Source: Myroides marinus
GTDB taxonomy: Bacteria; Bacteroidota; Bacteroidia; Flavobacteriales; Flavobacteriaceae
Direction: 5' to 3'
Length of the DNA stretch: 64,000 nucleotides
Assembly: GCF_900109075.1 (NCBI RefSeq)
Contig: NZ_FNYS01000001.1
Location: 186,001-250,000 of the forward strand
Positions 1-9,594 of the stretch are shown here, piece after piece. Position 1 is the stretch's first letter. Each line of letters opens with the position of its first letter. The notes under the pieces were generated by a model. It had not been told where the DNA came from. It saw only the letters and a program-made list of their open reading frames with translations, and did not search any database. A program made the translations under genes and the position numbers.

Positions 1-700
1 CTGTTTTTTCATCCGTATACATATAAGGCCTAGCCTCATCATTTTCATCTTTTAACTTATGGATCTGCACACTAAGTTGTGTAGCATCAATACCATATTT
101 TTTATCTTTCAATACGAAGTATTGGTTTTCCTTTATCTCTTTAGGGCTAACCATAATCGTAATGACTTCACTATTAAAAAATCCTTCTTTAAAAGCATAG
201 AAAGTATAAGTACCCACTTCGCTTGGATTCCAACTATTCCCACTAAATAGACCATATCCTTTATTCTCTATATAGTAATTTGAAACAGCTCTACCATCAG
301 CAGTGACAGTAAACATAACTTTATCACCTATTCTCACATCATAAGAATCAGCCTCTAGAGTTAGTTTCTCAGCTATAGTCCCACCTACTAAAATAGCTAA
401 AGCCGCACTATTCTTATATCCTGCTTTTTTAGCAATGATATTATATACTCCTCTTTTTTCGAACTTATATTCCTGGGTAGCCTTTACATTATCGACATAA
501 AAGTCAACACCAGAGACTTCCTTTCTATCCCCATCATAAGCTTTAAAGGTTACAAGACCACCTTCATCTACAGCAATATCACTTGCTTCAACGAACAAGT
601 CTTTTAACACAAAGTCACTAGGGGTATTGTCATCCTTACTACAACCGACTACACTAATAGTCAAGAGAGCTAAGGAGAAATAAAACAACAGTTTTTTCAT
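1..700 (-). CDS. Surface lipoprotein with Ig-like repeats, 3' end outside the window
   Basis: Translating the minus strand from the ATG at 700 gives an open frame of 233 codons that runs off the window edge, so the protein is partial. It begins with a lipoprotein signal peptide (KK, a hydrophobic stretch, then VVGC with Cys20). Ser-Lys-Asp-Asp follows the cysteine, resembling the acidic lipoprotein export signal that sends Bacteroidota lipoproteins to the cell surface. After this come beta-rich segments with a KAGYKNS-type motif, typical of bacterial Ig-like or PKD-like domains. The function is unknown; adhesion or polymer binding is only a guess from the architecture. No clear promoter was seen upstream. 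Confidence 0.75.
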   Translation of the reverse strand, partial: MKKLLFYFSLALLTISVVGCSKDDNTPSDFVLKDLFVEASDIAVDEGGLVTFKAYDGDRKEVSGVDFYVDNVKATQEYKFEKRGVYNIIAKKAGYKNSAALAILVGGTIAEKLTLEADSYDVRIGDKVMFTVTADGRAVSNYYIENKGYGLFSGNSWNPSEVGTYTFYAFKEGFFNSEVITIMVSPKEIKENQYFVLKDKKYGIDATQLSVQIHKLKDENDEARPYMYTDEKT

Positions 701-982
701 AATTTATTATTTAGGTTAATTAGTTGGTACTAAATAACAATAACACAAAAAACCTATCAAATTAATTACTATACCTATTCAAACATATTTATCTATTAAC
801 AAAACAATTCAAACACTGAAGATTACATTGATTCAAAAAACACAAAAACGAAGTCTCAACCTCTTCTAAAAAAGCTCCTATCAAATCATTAAAAATTGGT
901 TAAAACCTCATTACATCACATCTTTATCTAAAACAGTCATTGTTTTTATTATATTTACCACAAACAATAACAAATTTCATTT

Positions 983-2734
983 ATGAAAACACAAGAATAT
1001 GAAAGTAACGACTTGATCGAAAGATTACCACAGCATTTAAAACAATTTATCAAACCACAGAGTTATCAAGATTATACACCAATTAATCAAGCCGTGTGGA
1101 GATATGTTATGCGTAAAAATGTTGATTATCTATCTAAAGTTGCTCACGAATCATATCTTGACGGTCTAGCTAAAACAGGTATTTCTATAGAAAGTATCCC
1201 TAGTATGTATGGGATGAATAGAATATTAAAAGAAATAGGTTGGGCTGCTGTAGCAGTAGATGGCTTTATACCACCGAATGCCTTTATGGAGTTTCAGGCT
1301 TATAAAGTTCTTGTTATTGCATCAGATATTAGACAATTAGAAAATATAGAATACACACCTGCACCAGACATCATACACGAAGGTGCTGGACACGCTCCTA
1401 TTATCGCAAACCCAGAGTATGCTGAATACCTTAGACGCTTCGGCGAGATAGGTTGTAAAGCAATCTCTTCTGGTAGAGATTATGAGATATACGAAGCTAT
1501 TCGTCTATTATCTATTCTTAAAGAAGCAGAAGGTGTAGCGGAAGAAGAAATAGCTAAAGCAGAGGCACAAGTAGAACACCTACAAAGTATAGTAGAAGAA
1601 CCTTCTGAAATGGCACTTATCCGTAACCTTCACTGGTGGACTGTAGAGTATGGACTAATAGGTACTACTGACAACCCTAAGATATACGGAGCTGGTTTAC
1701 TATCTTCTATCGGGGAGAGTGCATGGTGTATGACTAACAATGTAAAGAAACTTCCTTATAGTATAGAAGCTGCATACCAAGGTTTTGACATTACTAAACC
1801 TCAACCTCAACTATATGTAACTCCTGACTTTGCTTACCTAAGTGAAGTATTAGAAGAGTTTGCGAATAAGATGGCCTTGAGAAAAGGAGGTTTAATGGGA
1901 GTTAGCAAACTTATAGACTCTAAAGCCTTAGGTACTATAGAGCTTAATACAGGACTTCAAATATCAGGTGTATTCACACGTGTTATCGAACATGAAGGTA
2001 AACCTGCTTATGTACAAACGACTGGTCAAACAGCATTGTCATACAGAGAAAAAGAATTAGTAGGACATGGGACAGAGACTCACCCACACGGCTTTGGTAC
2101 AGCATTAGGAAGATTAAAAGGAATCAATCTAGCTATCGAAGATATGAGTCCTAGAGACCTAAAAGCTTACAACTTATACGAAGGTAAGCCTGTAACATTA
2201 GAGTTCGAGGGTGGTATAACTGTATCTGGAACTAACATCACAGGTATTAGAAACATACACGGTAAAATCATTTTGATTAGTTTCAGCGATTGTACAGTGA
2301 AGCATAATGACGAAGTATTGTTCCAACCAGAATGGGGAACTTATGACATGGCTGTAGGTGCTAATATCATCTCTGCTTTCTCAGGACCTGCTGATTACAG
2401 AAGCTTTGATCTAATTAACCATGTACCTTCAAGCCAAACAATAAAAGCGAAGAGAGACGAGAACAAAATAAAGCTTGAAAGCTACTACCAAGAGGTAAGA
2501 GCAATGAGAGAAGAGAACAAAACAACTGATTTAAACAGTATTCTAGACGTTTTAATCAATGATTACTCTACAGACTGGTTGTTGACAGTAGAAATATTAG
2601 AACTAGCTAAAAAAGCCTCTAATACAGCTTTAGCCGAAAAAGCAATGAGCCACCTTAAATCTGTTCAAACTAACAGACCTGAAGTAGCTCATTTAATTAA
2701 AGACGGTATAGACATTATTCTTAAAAGCTTATAA
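983..2734 (+). CDS. Aromatic amino acid (phenylalanine-type) hydroxylase, long form
   Basis: A 583-residue member of the pterin-dependent, iron(II) aromatic amino acid hydroxylases, which hydroxylate phenylalanine (to tyrosine) or a related substrate in the cytoplasm. The iron site is visible: PDIIHEGAGH supplies His132 and His137, and TVEYGL supplies Glu222. The spacing from the second His to Glu is longer than usual because of a charged helical insert at about residues 175-208. The catalytic part ends near residue 300. The remaining 280 residues have no counterpart in the short (about 260-290 residue) proteobacterial PhhA and are of unknown role. No pterin carbinolamine dehydratase is adjacent. 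The gene is monocistronic and converges on the DUF4230 gene, with the two stop codons overlapping. Confidence 0.85.
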   Translation: MKTQEYESNDLIERLPQHLKQFIKPQSYQDYTPINQAVWRYVMRKNVDYLSKVAHESYLDGLAKTGISIESIPSMYGMNRILKEIGWAAVAVDGFIPPNAFMEFQAYKVLVIASDIRQLENIEYTPAPDIIHEGAGHAPIIANPEYAEYLRRFGEIGCKAISSGRDYEIYEAIRLLSILKEAEGVAEEEIAKAEAQVEHLQSIVEEPSEMALIRNLHWWTVEYGLIGTTDNPKIYGAGLLSSIGESAWCMTNNVKKLPYSIEAAYQGFDITKPQPQLYVTPDFAYLSEVLEEFANKMALRKGGLMGVSKLIDSKALGTIELNTGLQISGVFTRVIEHEGKPAYVQTTGQTALSYREKELVGHGTETHPHGFGTALGRLKGINLAIEDMSPRDLKAYNLYEGKPVTLEFEGGITVSGTNITGIRNIHGKIILISFSDCTVKHNDEVLFQPEWGTYDMAVGANIISAFSGPADYRSFDLINHVPSSQTIKAKRDENKIKLESYYQEVRAMREENKTTDLNSILDVLINDYSTDWLLTVEILELAKKASNTALAEKAMSHLKSVQTNRPEVAHLIKDGIDIILKSL

Positions 2735-3361
2735 AGCCATATCTAAGACTAAGTCTTTATCACTTTGAATAGTATTACCTTGATACTCTAGTTTCCAGCC
2801 AAGTGCTTGGGTAACTATCAATATTTTAGAAAGTTCACTTATAAGTCGATTCTCTGCATTCGATTTTAAAGTGGACTTTTCTATTTTATCTTCTAAGTCT
2901 TTTTTCACCTTTGCATTGATCTTGTTATAATCTTCTCCTTTAAACGGATTGAACTTACTCTGCTCTACATCTAGTATCTTGTAGTCAGGGTATATATTTA
3001 CCTCCGCTTCAGGAATAAATAATATTTGAACTACCTTATTCTTTTCATCTATTTGATACTTTAGTTGGCTAAGATCATAACCTACTGTAGCCTTTGCATT
3101 AATAATTACTACAGCCTTCTTGTCAAAAGAAAGTAAGTTCATCAGATACTTCTGTTGATCTTTATAAGTCATCACTTGAGAGAACGTAGCTTCAGTCACT
3201 ACAAGCTTACTCACATTCTTTAACTGTTCTTGGATCAGAGCAGTATTGTACTGCATATCATCACTCTTTCCTTTTGTTAAGTAATTGTACACAACTACTC
3301 CTGAAAACATAAAAAAGAGCACTACAAATATTCCGAATAATACACGTAATAACTTTCTCAT
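2729..3361 (-). CDS. DUF4230-type membrane-anchored protein
   Basis: A 210-residue protein with one N-terminal transmembrane helix (about residues 5-27) and a soluble domain predicted to lie outside the cytoplasm. The pattern (a hydrophobic anchor, a TYKDQQKYL-like segment, then a beta/alpha domain with a YPDYKILDVE motif) fits the DUF4230 family, whose function is not known. It starts 2 bases after the GSCFA gene, so the two are almost certainly co-transcribed. Its stop codon shares the palindrome TTATAA with the stop codon of the convergent hydroxylase gene. Confidence 0.7.
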   Translation of the reverse strand: MRKLLRVLFGIFVVLFFMFSGVVVYNYLTKGKSDDMQYNTALIQEQLKNVSKLVVTEATFSQVMTYKDQQKYLMNLLSFDKKAVVIINAKATVGYDLSQLKYQIDEKNKVVQILFIPEAEVNIYPDYKILDVEQSKFNPFKGEDYNKINAKVKKDLEDKIEKSTLKSNAENRLISELSKILIVTQALGWKLEYQGNTIQSDKDLVLDMAL

Positions 3362-3363
3362 AA

Positions 3364-4320
3364 CTATCTAAAACTCATAAATGGATATTTCTCTAATAAG
3401 TAATCTATCTTTTCTACTAATGTATCTAAGAACTTCAGGTGTTGTTCTGCAGTAGGATTAAACGGTCTATGATTAAGCCCACGTTGCACCTCATCCACCT
3501 TGTGCATTATTGGATACATATCTGGATGTATCCACGTAGTCACAAAGCGTTCCCATATATAGTCAATCGCCAACTCGTTTGGGTGTAGCATATCCGCTTT
3601 ATAATAACGGTAATCTCTTAGCTCATCCATCACTATCTCATACGATGGAAAGTATCCAATACTCACTTCCTCTTGTCTATCTAAAACATCGTGAAGTGCT
3701 GTAAACAACACTGACTTACTTCTTTGATTCTCAACGATACCATCCTTAAAGTGCCTCACAGGAGATACTGTAAACACTATTTGTAACTCAGGATTAATCG
3801 CTTGTACTAATTTAATGATTTTAGATAAACTAGCACTTACTTCCTCATAAGATAGCAATCTCTTCTTAAAGTTACTCTGTGGTACCTTATGACAATTAGC
3901 AACAACCATTCCAGACTCTATATGTTCATATACCCATGCAGTACCTAGAGTGATGTACATAAAAGAACTTTCCTTCAAAGCCACTTGTAGATCAAACAAC
4001 TTTACATTTAGTTTAGTCACGATATCCTCTTCTTCTAACTCATTCAAGTCTGAATGAGCAATAAAGCTACTCCACACCTCATTATGGCAGAACACATCCT
4101 TACTAGTGAATTCATATCCATCCACAGCATACTCCAACACGCGTTCTATAGCGAAAGGATGAAACAGAATACCGAAGGGATTAACCACACTCTGAAACTG
4201 ATACTCCTTTAACTTATCACTGATATTAACTGCAAAGCACGATCCCATAGATAAGATCTTGTGCTCGTACTTTATTCTATCTTTTGCTACCTTAGTAGGT
4301 ACTACTGTACTAAACTTCAT
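3364..4320 (-). CDS. GSCFA domain protein
   Basis: The signature MGSCFA lies near the N-terminus (about residues 25-30) and marks the GSCFA family, an SGNH/GDSL-hydrolase-like group common in Bacteroidota and of unproven substrate. A DMLHPNELAIDYIWE segment near residue 240 resembles the terminal Asp-x-x-His block of SGNH hydrolases. I place the start at the ATG at 4320 (318 residues); the longer frame would need a TTG two codons upstream. The gene follows alaS after a terminator and leads directly into the DUF4230 gene. Confidence 0.75.
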   Translation of the reverse strand: MKFSTVVPTKVAKDRIKYEHKILSMGSCFAVNISDKLKEYQFQSVVNPFGILFHPFAIERVLEYAVDGYEFTSKDVFCHNEVWSSFIAHSDLNELEEEDIVTKLNVKLFDLQVALKESSFMYITLGTAWVYEHIESGMVVANCHKVPQSNFKKRLLSYEEVSASLSKIIKLVQAINPELQIVFTVSPVRHFKDGIVENQRSKSVLFTALHDVLDRQEEVSIGYFPSYEIVMDELRDYRYYKADMLHPNELAIDYIWERFVTTWIHPDMYPIMHKVDEVQRGLNHRPFNPTAEQHLKFLDTLVEKIDYLLEKYPFMSFR

Positions 4321-4340
4321 AACCAAATTATCTCTTGTAT

Positions 4341-4371
4341 AAAAAAAGATCCTCTATTGAGAATCTTCTTT
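4341..4371 (-). terminator. Intrinsic terminator of alaS
   Basis: On the minus strand an imperfect stem (AAGATTCTC / GAGGATCTT, one mismatch) is followed by a run of T. It separates alaS from the GSCFA gene, so the latter depends on readthrough or a weak promoter of its own. Confidence 0.75.
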
Positions 4372-4384
4372 TATTTATAACATA

Positions 4385-7012
4385 TTATTTCAAATAATCT
4401 TTAGCGTGTGCGATAGCCTCTGCCATACCTGCTGGGTTCTTACCTCCTGCAGTAGCGAAGAACGCTTGTCCACCACCACCACCTTGGATGTGTTTACCTA
4501 GTTCACGTACGATAGTTCCAGCATTTAGACCTTTGCTTTCTACGATGTCTTTAGACACATAACAAGTCAACATCGGTTTATCATTAGCTACACTTCCGAA
4601 CAATACATATAAGTTACTGTACTCATTACCTAACTCGTATGCTAAGTCTTTAGCACCAGAAGCGTCTAAATCAACTTCTACAGCTAAGAATGCTATTCCG
4701 TTTACCTCTTGTATTTGACCTTTTAAGTCTCCTTTTAGGTTTTTAGCTTTCTCTTTTAATAATTGCTCTACTTGTTTTTTAAGTTTAGCATTCTCATCTT
4801 GAAGAGATACCACCGCTTTTAAAGTATCTTGAGGGTTCTTTAATACTGCCTTAAGCTCTTTTAAAGTTTCTTCTTGTTCAGCGTAAAACTGACGAGCGGC
4901 TTTATTAGTGATTGCTTCGATACGACGAATACCAGCAGCTACAGCACCTTCACTTACAATTTTGAACTGCCAGATATCAGCAGTGTTTTGTACGTGTGTA
5001 CCACCACATAGTTCCATACTCTCACCGAAACGGATAGCACGTACCTCATCGCCATACTTCTCACCGAATAATGCCATAGCACCTTCTGCAATAGCCTGAG
5101 CCATAGGAATACTTCTTCTTTCGATCAATGGCAATTGCTCGTGAATACGTTCATTCACAAAAGCCTCTACTTGTGCTAATTCTTCCTCAGTAACTTTAGC
5201 AAAGTGAGAGAAGTCAAAACGCAAGTGTGTAGGAGCTACTAACGAACCTTTTTGCTCTACGTGAGTACCTAATATAGTACGCAACGCTTGGTGGAGTAAG
5301 TGAGTCGCAGAGTGGTTAGCCATAGATTGCTTACGAGCATCTACATTTACCTTAGCTACTAAAGCTCCTTCTACATTAGCAGGAAGCTCTCTTACGATAT
5401 GTAATATTAAGTTATTCTCTTTTTTCGTATCGATAACTTGGATAGTATCATTAGCAGATACTAATACACCACTATCACCTACTTGTCCTCCACCTTCTGG
5501 GTAGAACGGAGTAGAATCTAGTACGATTTGGAATAACTTACCATCTTTTTTACTGTCAATCTTTCTGTAACGAGTTATCTTAACCTCGTTCTCTAATTGA
5601 TCATAACCTACGAATTGCTCTACGTTACCTGGTACTAATACAGTCCAGTCATCAGTAGATACCTCTGATGCAGCACGAGAACGCGTTTTTTGCTCTAACA
5701 TAGCAGCGTCAAAACCAGCTTCGTCTAATTCAAATCCTTTTTCTCTAAGGATAAGAGCTGTTAAGTCAATAGGGAAACCAAATGTATCGTATAGTTCGAA
5801 AGCTTTCACTCCAGATACTACCTTACCTTCAGTTTGTTTAATTACGTTGTCTAATAAGTGTAATCCTTGTTCTAATGTTCTTAAGAAAGAAGCTTCTTCT
5901 TCTTTAATTACATTCTTCACTAACTCTTTTTGGCTAGTGATCTCTGGGAAGAATGCCCCCATTTGAGTACTTAGTACCTCCACTAATTCGTAGATAAATG
6001 GTTCTTTCTTATCTAAGAATGTAAATGCATAACGGATAGCACGACGTAAGATACGACGAATCACATATCCAGCACCACCGTTAGAAGGCAACTGACCATC
6101 AGCGATAGCGAATGCTACAGCTCTTACGTGGTCAACGATCACACGGATAGCAATATTTATCTTCTCTTCCTCATCATCTTTTGCTTTGATAGTATACTTA
6201 CCACCAGTCAATTCAGATACTTTAGCGATAAGCGGAGAGAATACATCTGTATCATAGTTAGACTGTACCCCTTGAAGCACCATACATAGACGCTCAAATC
6301 CCATACCTGTATCTACGTGTTGAGCAGGTAACTTCTCTAGAGATCCATCAGCTTTACGGTTAAACTCCATAAATACGTTATTCCAGATCTCTACTACTTG
6401 TGGGTGATCACCATTTACTAATTCTCTACCAGTAACTTTAGCTTTCTCCTCAGCACTTCTGATATCTACGTGTATCTCTGTACATGGTCCACAAGGTCCT
6501 TGATCCCCCATTTCCCAGAAGTTATCTTTCTTGTTACCCATAAGGATACGATCCTTATCGATAAGCGTACTCCAGATATCATAAGCTTCTTGGTCAAAAG
6601 GAACATTCTCCTCTTCGCTACCTTCAAATACAGTAACGTATAAAATATCTTTAGGGATTTTATAAACTTCAGTCAATAATTCCCAAGCCCAGTTGATAGC
6701 CTCTTTCTTAAAGTAATCTCCGAAACTCCAGTTCCCTAGCATCTCGAACATAGTGTGGTGGTATGTATCGATACCCACCTCTTCTAAGTCATTGTGCTTA
6801 CCAGATACACGAAGACACTTTTGAGTATCAGTGATACGGTTGCTTTTAGGCTTGGCGTTTCCTAAGAAATATTCTTTAAACTGGGCCATCCCAGAGTTAT
6901 TAAACATTAAAGTTGGATCGTCTTTAAGAACGATCGGCGCAGAAGGTACTATCATGTGACCTCTTTCTTCAAAAAAGTTTAAAAACTTCTGACGAATTTC
7001 TTGTGATTTCAT
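4385..7012 (-). CDS. alaS: Alanyl-tRNA synthetase
   Basis: An 875-residue class II synthetase that charges tRNA-Ala. All expected parts are present: the N-terminal catalytic domain with [10 protein letters not shown] and the TDTQKCLR block, the editing domain with zinc-type ligands in NHSATH (near residue 565) and CGGTH (near residue 670), a coiled-coil linker ([20 protein letters not shown]), and the C-Ala domain with the run of glycines before QAFFATAGG. Length is normal for the family. It is divergent from the M23 peptidase gene across a 224-base gap and is closed by its own terminator. Confidence 0.98.
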   Translation of the reverse strand: MKSQEIRQKFLNFFEERGHMIVPSAPIVLKDDPTLMFNNSGMAQFKEYFLGNAKPKSNRITDTQKCLRVSGKHNDLEEVGIDTYHHTMFEMLGNWSFGDYFKKEAINWAWELLTEVYKIPKDILYVTVFEGSEEENVPFDQEAYDIWSTLIDKDRILMGNKKDNFWEMGDQGPCGPCTEIHVDIRSAEEKAKVTGRELVNGDHPQVVEIWNNVFMEFNRKADGSLEKLPAQHVDTGMGFERLCMVLQGVQSNYDTDVFSPLIAKVSELTGGKYTIKAKDDEEEKINIAIRVIVDHVRAVAFAIADGQLPSNGGAGYVIRRILRRAIRYAFTFLDKKEPFIYELVEVLSTQMGAFFPEITSQKELVKNVIKEEEASFLRTLEQGLHLLDNVIKQTEGKVVSGVKAFELYDTFGFPIDLTALILREKGFELDEAGFDAAMLEQKTRSRAASEVSTDDWTVLVPGNVEQFVGYDQLENEVKITRYRKIDSKKDGKLFQIVLDSTPFYPEGGGQVGDSGVLVSANDTIQVIDTKKENNLILHIVRELPANVEGALVAKVNVDARKQSMANHSATHLLHQALRTILGTHVEQKGSLVAPTHLRFDFSHFAKVTEEELAQVEAFVNERIHEQLPLIERRSIPMAQAIAEGAMALFGEKYGDEVRAIRFGESMELCGGTHVQNTADIWQFKIVSEGAVAAGIRRIEAITNKAARQFYAEQEETLKELKAVLKNPQDTLKAVVSLQDENAKLKKQVEQLLKEKAKNLKGDLKGQIQEVNGIAFLAVEVDLDASGAKDLAYELGNEYSNLYVLFGSVANDKPMLTCYVSKDIVESKGLNAGTIVRELGKHIQGGGGGQAFFATAGGKNPAGMAEAIAHAKDYLK

Positions 7013-7156
7013 ATCCTTTGGAAACTAAATTATTCTTTTAAATTCTTATTATTAAGTTATTCGCTTACTTGTTAAACATATTATAAATTAACGAATAACT
7101 AGCTTTTATTTTATTCTCTTTGGCACTTAAACTATCATTATAACGAAAACATTTTT

Positions 7157-7164
7157 TAAATTTG
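7157..7164 (+). promoter_or_regulatory. Candidate -7 element for the M23-MerR-LemA-TPM operon
   Basis: TAAATTTG matches the Bacteroidota -7 consensus TAnnTTTG about 73 bases upstream of the M23 start. I do not see a well-spaced TTG -33 element, so the call is tentative. Confidence 0.4.
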
Positions 7165-7236
7165 TTAGCTAACCAATGATAGCACTTCTAAGAAGATACA
7201 AAAAAGACAGTGCAAAAATAGTGTTTTTTTAAAAAT

Positions 7237-8214
7237 ATGGCTAAGGTAAAATATTATTACGACCCTGAAAAATTAGCGTTTCTAAAAATACGTCCTAAAA
7301 AGTTTAGACAGTTAGGTAATATACTACTGTTTTTATTGACCGCAGCTATTTTTGGTGTGATGGGATTATTCTTTTTAATCAACAGCGATATCCTTCAGAC
7401 TCCTAAAGAAAAGAAACAAGCTAGAGAAATAGCTGAGTTTAAAACCAACTATACTCTTCTGAATAAGAAACTTGACCTTATCACCGAAGTTCTAGACGAA
7501 CTAGAGGTACGTGATAACGATATATACAGAGCATACTTTAATACAGCACCTATCCCTGATGAACAACGCAAATCCGGATTAGGTGGTATTAACAGATATA
7601 GAGCTTTCGTAGGACTTAACAACGAAAGACTACTAACTGAGACCAATGTGAAGATGGACCAACTACTAAAACAAGTAGCCATACAATCGCAATCTCTAGA
7701 TGACATCATAGCTCTAGCTAAGAAAAAAGAAGAATTCTTATCCTCTATCCCAGCAATACAGCCAGTCAAAAATGAAGACCTTAAACGTATGGCATCTGGA
7801 TATGGATATCGTAGTGACCCTTTTACTAAGATTAAGAAGTTTCACTCTGGTATGGACTTCTCTGCCGAAGTAGGTACTCCTGTCTATGCTACAGGTAACG
7901 GTAAAGTAATCCGTGCTAATAATGAACTATCGGGTTATGGAAACCTTATCGAAGTAGATCACGGATACGGATACCTTACGAGATATGCCCACTTAAGCAA
8001 GTATCAAGCACGCGCCGGGCAAGCTGTAAAACGTGGAGATATCATCGGATATGTAGGTAGTACAGGGCGTAGCTCTGGACCTCACTTACACTATGAAGTA
8101 CACTATCAAGGCAATGTGGTCAACCCACTGAACTACTATTACGGAGAAATCTCTGCTAAAGAATTTGAACTTTTATCTCAAGAAGCTAACCAAGAAAATC
8201 AATCACTTGACTAA
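7237..8214 (+). CDS. M23 family (LytM-type) cell-wall endopeptidase
   Basis: A 325-residue bitopic protein: a short cytoplasmic N-terminus, one transmembrane helix (about 27-48), a coiled-coil region (about 55-170), then a C-terminal LytM domain. The zinc ligands are intact, with HSGMD giving His203 and Asp207, and HLH giving His283 and His285. It therefore probably cleaves peptide cross-links in peptidoglycan rather than being a degenerate EnvC/NlpD-type activator. It is the first gene of an operon; its stop codon overlaps the start of the MerR gene (TAATG). Confidence 0.9.
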   Translation: MAKVKYYYDPEKLAFLKIRPKKFRQLGNILLFLLTAAIFGVMGLFFLINSDILQTPKEKKQAREIAEFKTNYTLLNKKLDLITEVLDELEVRDNDIYRAYFNTAPIPDEQRKSGLGGINRYRAFVGLNNERLLTETNVKMDQLLKQVAIQSQSLDDIIALAKKKEEFLSSIPAIQPVKNEDLKRMASGYGYRSDPFTKIKKFHSGMDFSAEVGTPVYATGNGKVIRANNELSGYGNLIEVDHGYGYLTRYAHLSKYQARAGQAVKRGDIIGYVGSTGRSSGPHLHYEVHYQGNVVNPLNYYYGEISAKEFELLSQEANQENQSLD

Positions 8215-8543
8215 TGGAACTAAACTTACCTGATAAACGCTATTATAGCATCGGTGAACTAGCTAAAGCGTTTGACGTAAACACTTCTCTATTGCGATTC
8301 TGGGAAAAAGAGTTTGACATTATCAAACCTAGAAAGAACGCTAAGGGAAATCGCATGTTCACTCCTCAAGATGTGCAAAATCTACAACTGATCTATCACC
8401 TAGTGAAAGAGAGAGGTTTCACATTAGAAGGAGCTAAAGAACACTTAAAAAAGAACTCTAAAGACATTATGGATAACTTCGAAATCATACAAAAACTAGA
8501 AGGAATCAAAGCTGCATTATTGAATATTAAAAATGAACTCTAA
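8214..8543 (+). CDS. MerR family transcriptional regulator
   Basis: A 109-residue protein with an N-terminal MerR winged helix (YSIGELAKAFDVNTSLLRFWEKEFD, residues about 11-35) and a short helical tail. There is no effector domain and no cysteine suited to metal sensing, so the signal is unknown. This short MerR next to an M23 peptidase and lemA is a recurring arrangement in Flavobacteria (recollection, not checked here). It is translationally coupled to the peptidase gene by a one-base overlap. Confidence 0.88.
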   Translation: MELNLPDKRYYSIGELAKAFDVNTSLLRFWEKEFDIIKPRKNAKGNRMFTPQDVQNLQLIYHLVKERGFTLEGAKEHLKKNSKDIMDNFEIIQKLEGIKAALLNIKNEL

Positions 8544-8554
8544 ATAAAAAAGAA

Positions 8555-9139
8555 ATGAAAAAAGCGTTACCTATTATTATCGTATTAGTAGTACTTATCG
8601 GAGGATACTTTATGCTGTCGATGAACTACAACAACTCTGCCTTAGGACATAAACAAGCTACAGATAAATCTTGGGCTGATGTTCAGAGTGCTTACCAACG
8701 TAGAAATGACCTTATCGGAAACTTAGTAAATACTGTAAAAGGTGCTGCTGATTTCGAAAAATCAACTTTAGAAGCTGTAGTAAGTGCACGTGCAAAAGCA
8801 ACTTCTATTAATATAGATCCTTCTAATGTAACTCCAGAACAATTCCAAGAGTTCCAAAAAGCTCAATCTGGTGTATCTAGTGCATTAGGTAGATTACTTA
8901 TGGTAACTGAAAACTATCCTGACTTAAAAACAAATCAAAACTTCTTGAAATTACAAGACGAATTGGCTAGTACTGAGAACCAAATTTTAACTCAACGTAC
9001 ACGTTTTAACGATGCTGTAGCTGTATATAACAGTTATGTACTTAAAGTACCTAATAAGTTCTTCTTAAGTGACTATAAAGAAAGACCTTACTTCCAAGCA
9101 GAAGCTGGAGCAGAGAAAGCACCTGAAGTAAAATTCTAA
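8555..9139 (+). CDS. lemA: LemA family protein
   Basis: A 194-residue protein with an N-terminal signal-anchor helix (residues 4-22) and the helical-bundle LemA core, recognised by YQRRNDLIGNLVNTVKGAA, the ARAKAT segment and FNDAVAVYNSYV. LemA proteins are membrane-anchored and of unsettled function. They are frequently encoded beside TPM-domain proteins, as here. It starts 11 bases after merR. Confidence 0.93.
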   Translation: MKKALPIIIVLVVLIGGYFMLSMNYNNSALGHKQATDKSWADVQSAYQRRNDLIGNLVNTVKGAADFEKSTLEAVVSARAKATSINIDPSNVTPEQFQEFQKAQSGVSSALGRLLMVTENYPDLKTNQNFLKLQDELASTENQILTQRTRFNDAVAVYNSYVLKVPNKFFLSDYKERPYFQAEAGAEKAPEVKF

Positions 9140-9149
9140 TCTATCAACT

Positions 9150-9590
9150 ATGAGCGGGCTAAGAGACTATTTAACAAAGGCAGACGAAGAAGAAATCGTG
9201 CTAGCGATCACGCAAGCAGAGAAGAACACTTCTGGAGAAATAAGAGTACACGTAGAGACTACTTCTAAAAAAGCTCCTTATGAGAGAGCCCAAGAAGTAT
9301 TCTTCGAGTTAGGCATAGACAAAACTACTGCTCGTAACGGTGTGTTATTCTATATCTGCACAAACTCGAAAGCTTTCGTAATACTAGGAGATCAAGGAAT
9401 AGACGATAAAGTAAAAGTAGATAACTTCTGGGAAGGAACTAAAGAATTAGTGATAAACCACTTTAGACAAGGACTGTTTAAAGAAGGACTTATCTACGGT
9501 ATCCTAAAGGCAGGAGCTCAACTAAAAGTACATTTTCCATCTACAGAAGAGAATAAAAACGAATTACCAAACGAAATTTCAAAAGCATAA
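9150..9590 (+). CDS. TPM domain protein, soluble form
   Basis: A 146-residue protein made almost entirely of one TPM domain (formerly DUF477). The family motif is visible as SGEIRVHVETTS with the later NGVLFYICTNSKAFVILGDQGID. There is no signal peptide, so this paralogue is predicted to be cytoplasmic, unlike the next gene. TPM domains have been proposed to bind phosphate or act as phosphatases in photosystem repair and in the envelope; the role in this operon is unknown. Confidence 0.85.
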   Translation: MSGLRDYLTKADEEEIVLAITQAEKNTSGEIRVHVETTSKKAPYERAQEVFFELGIDKTTARNGVLFYICTNSKAFVILGDQGIDDKVKVDNFWEGTKELVINHFRQGLFKEGLIYGILKAGAQLKVHFPSTEENKNELPNEISKA

Positions 9591-9594
9591 ATCA

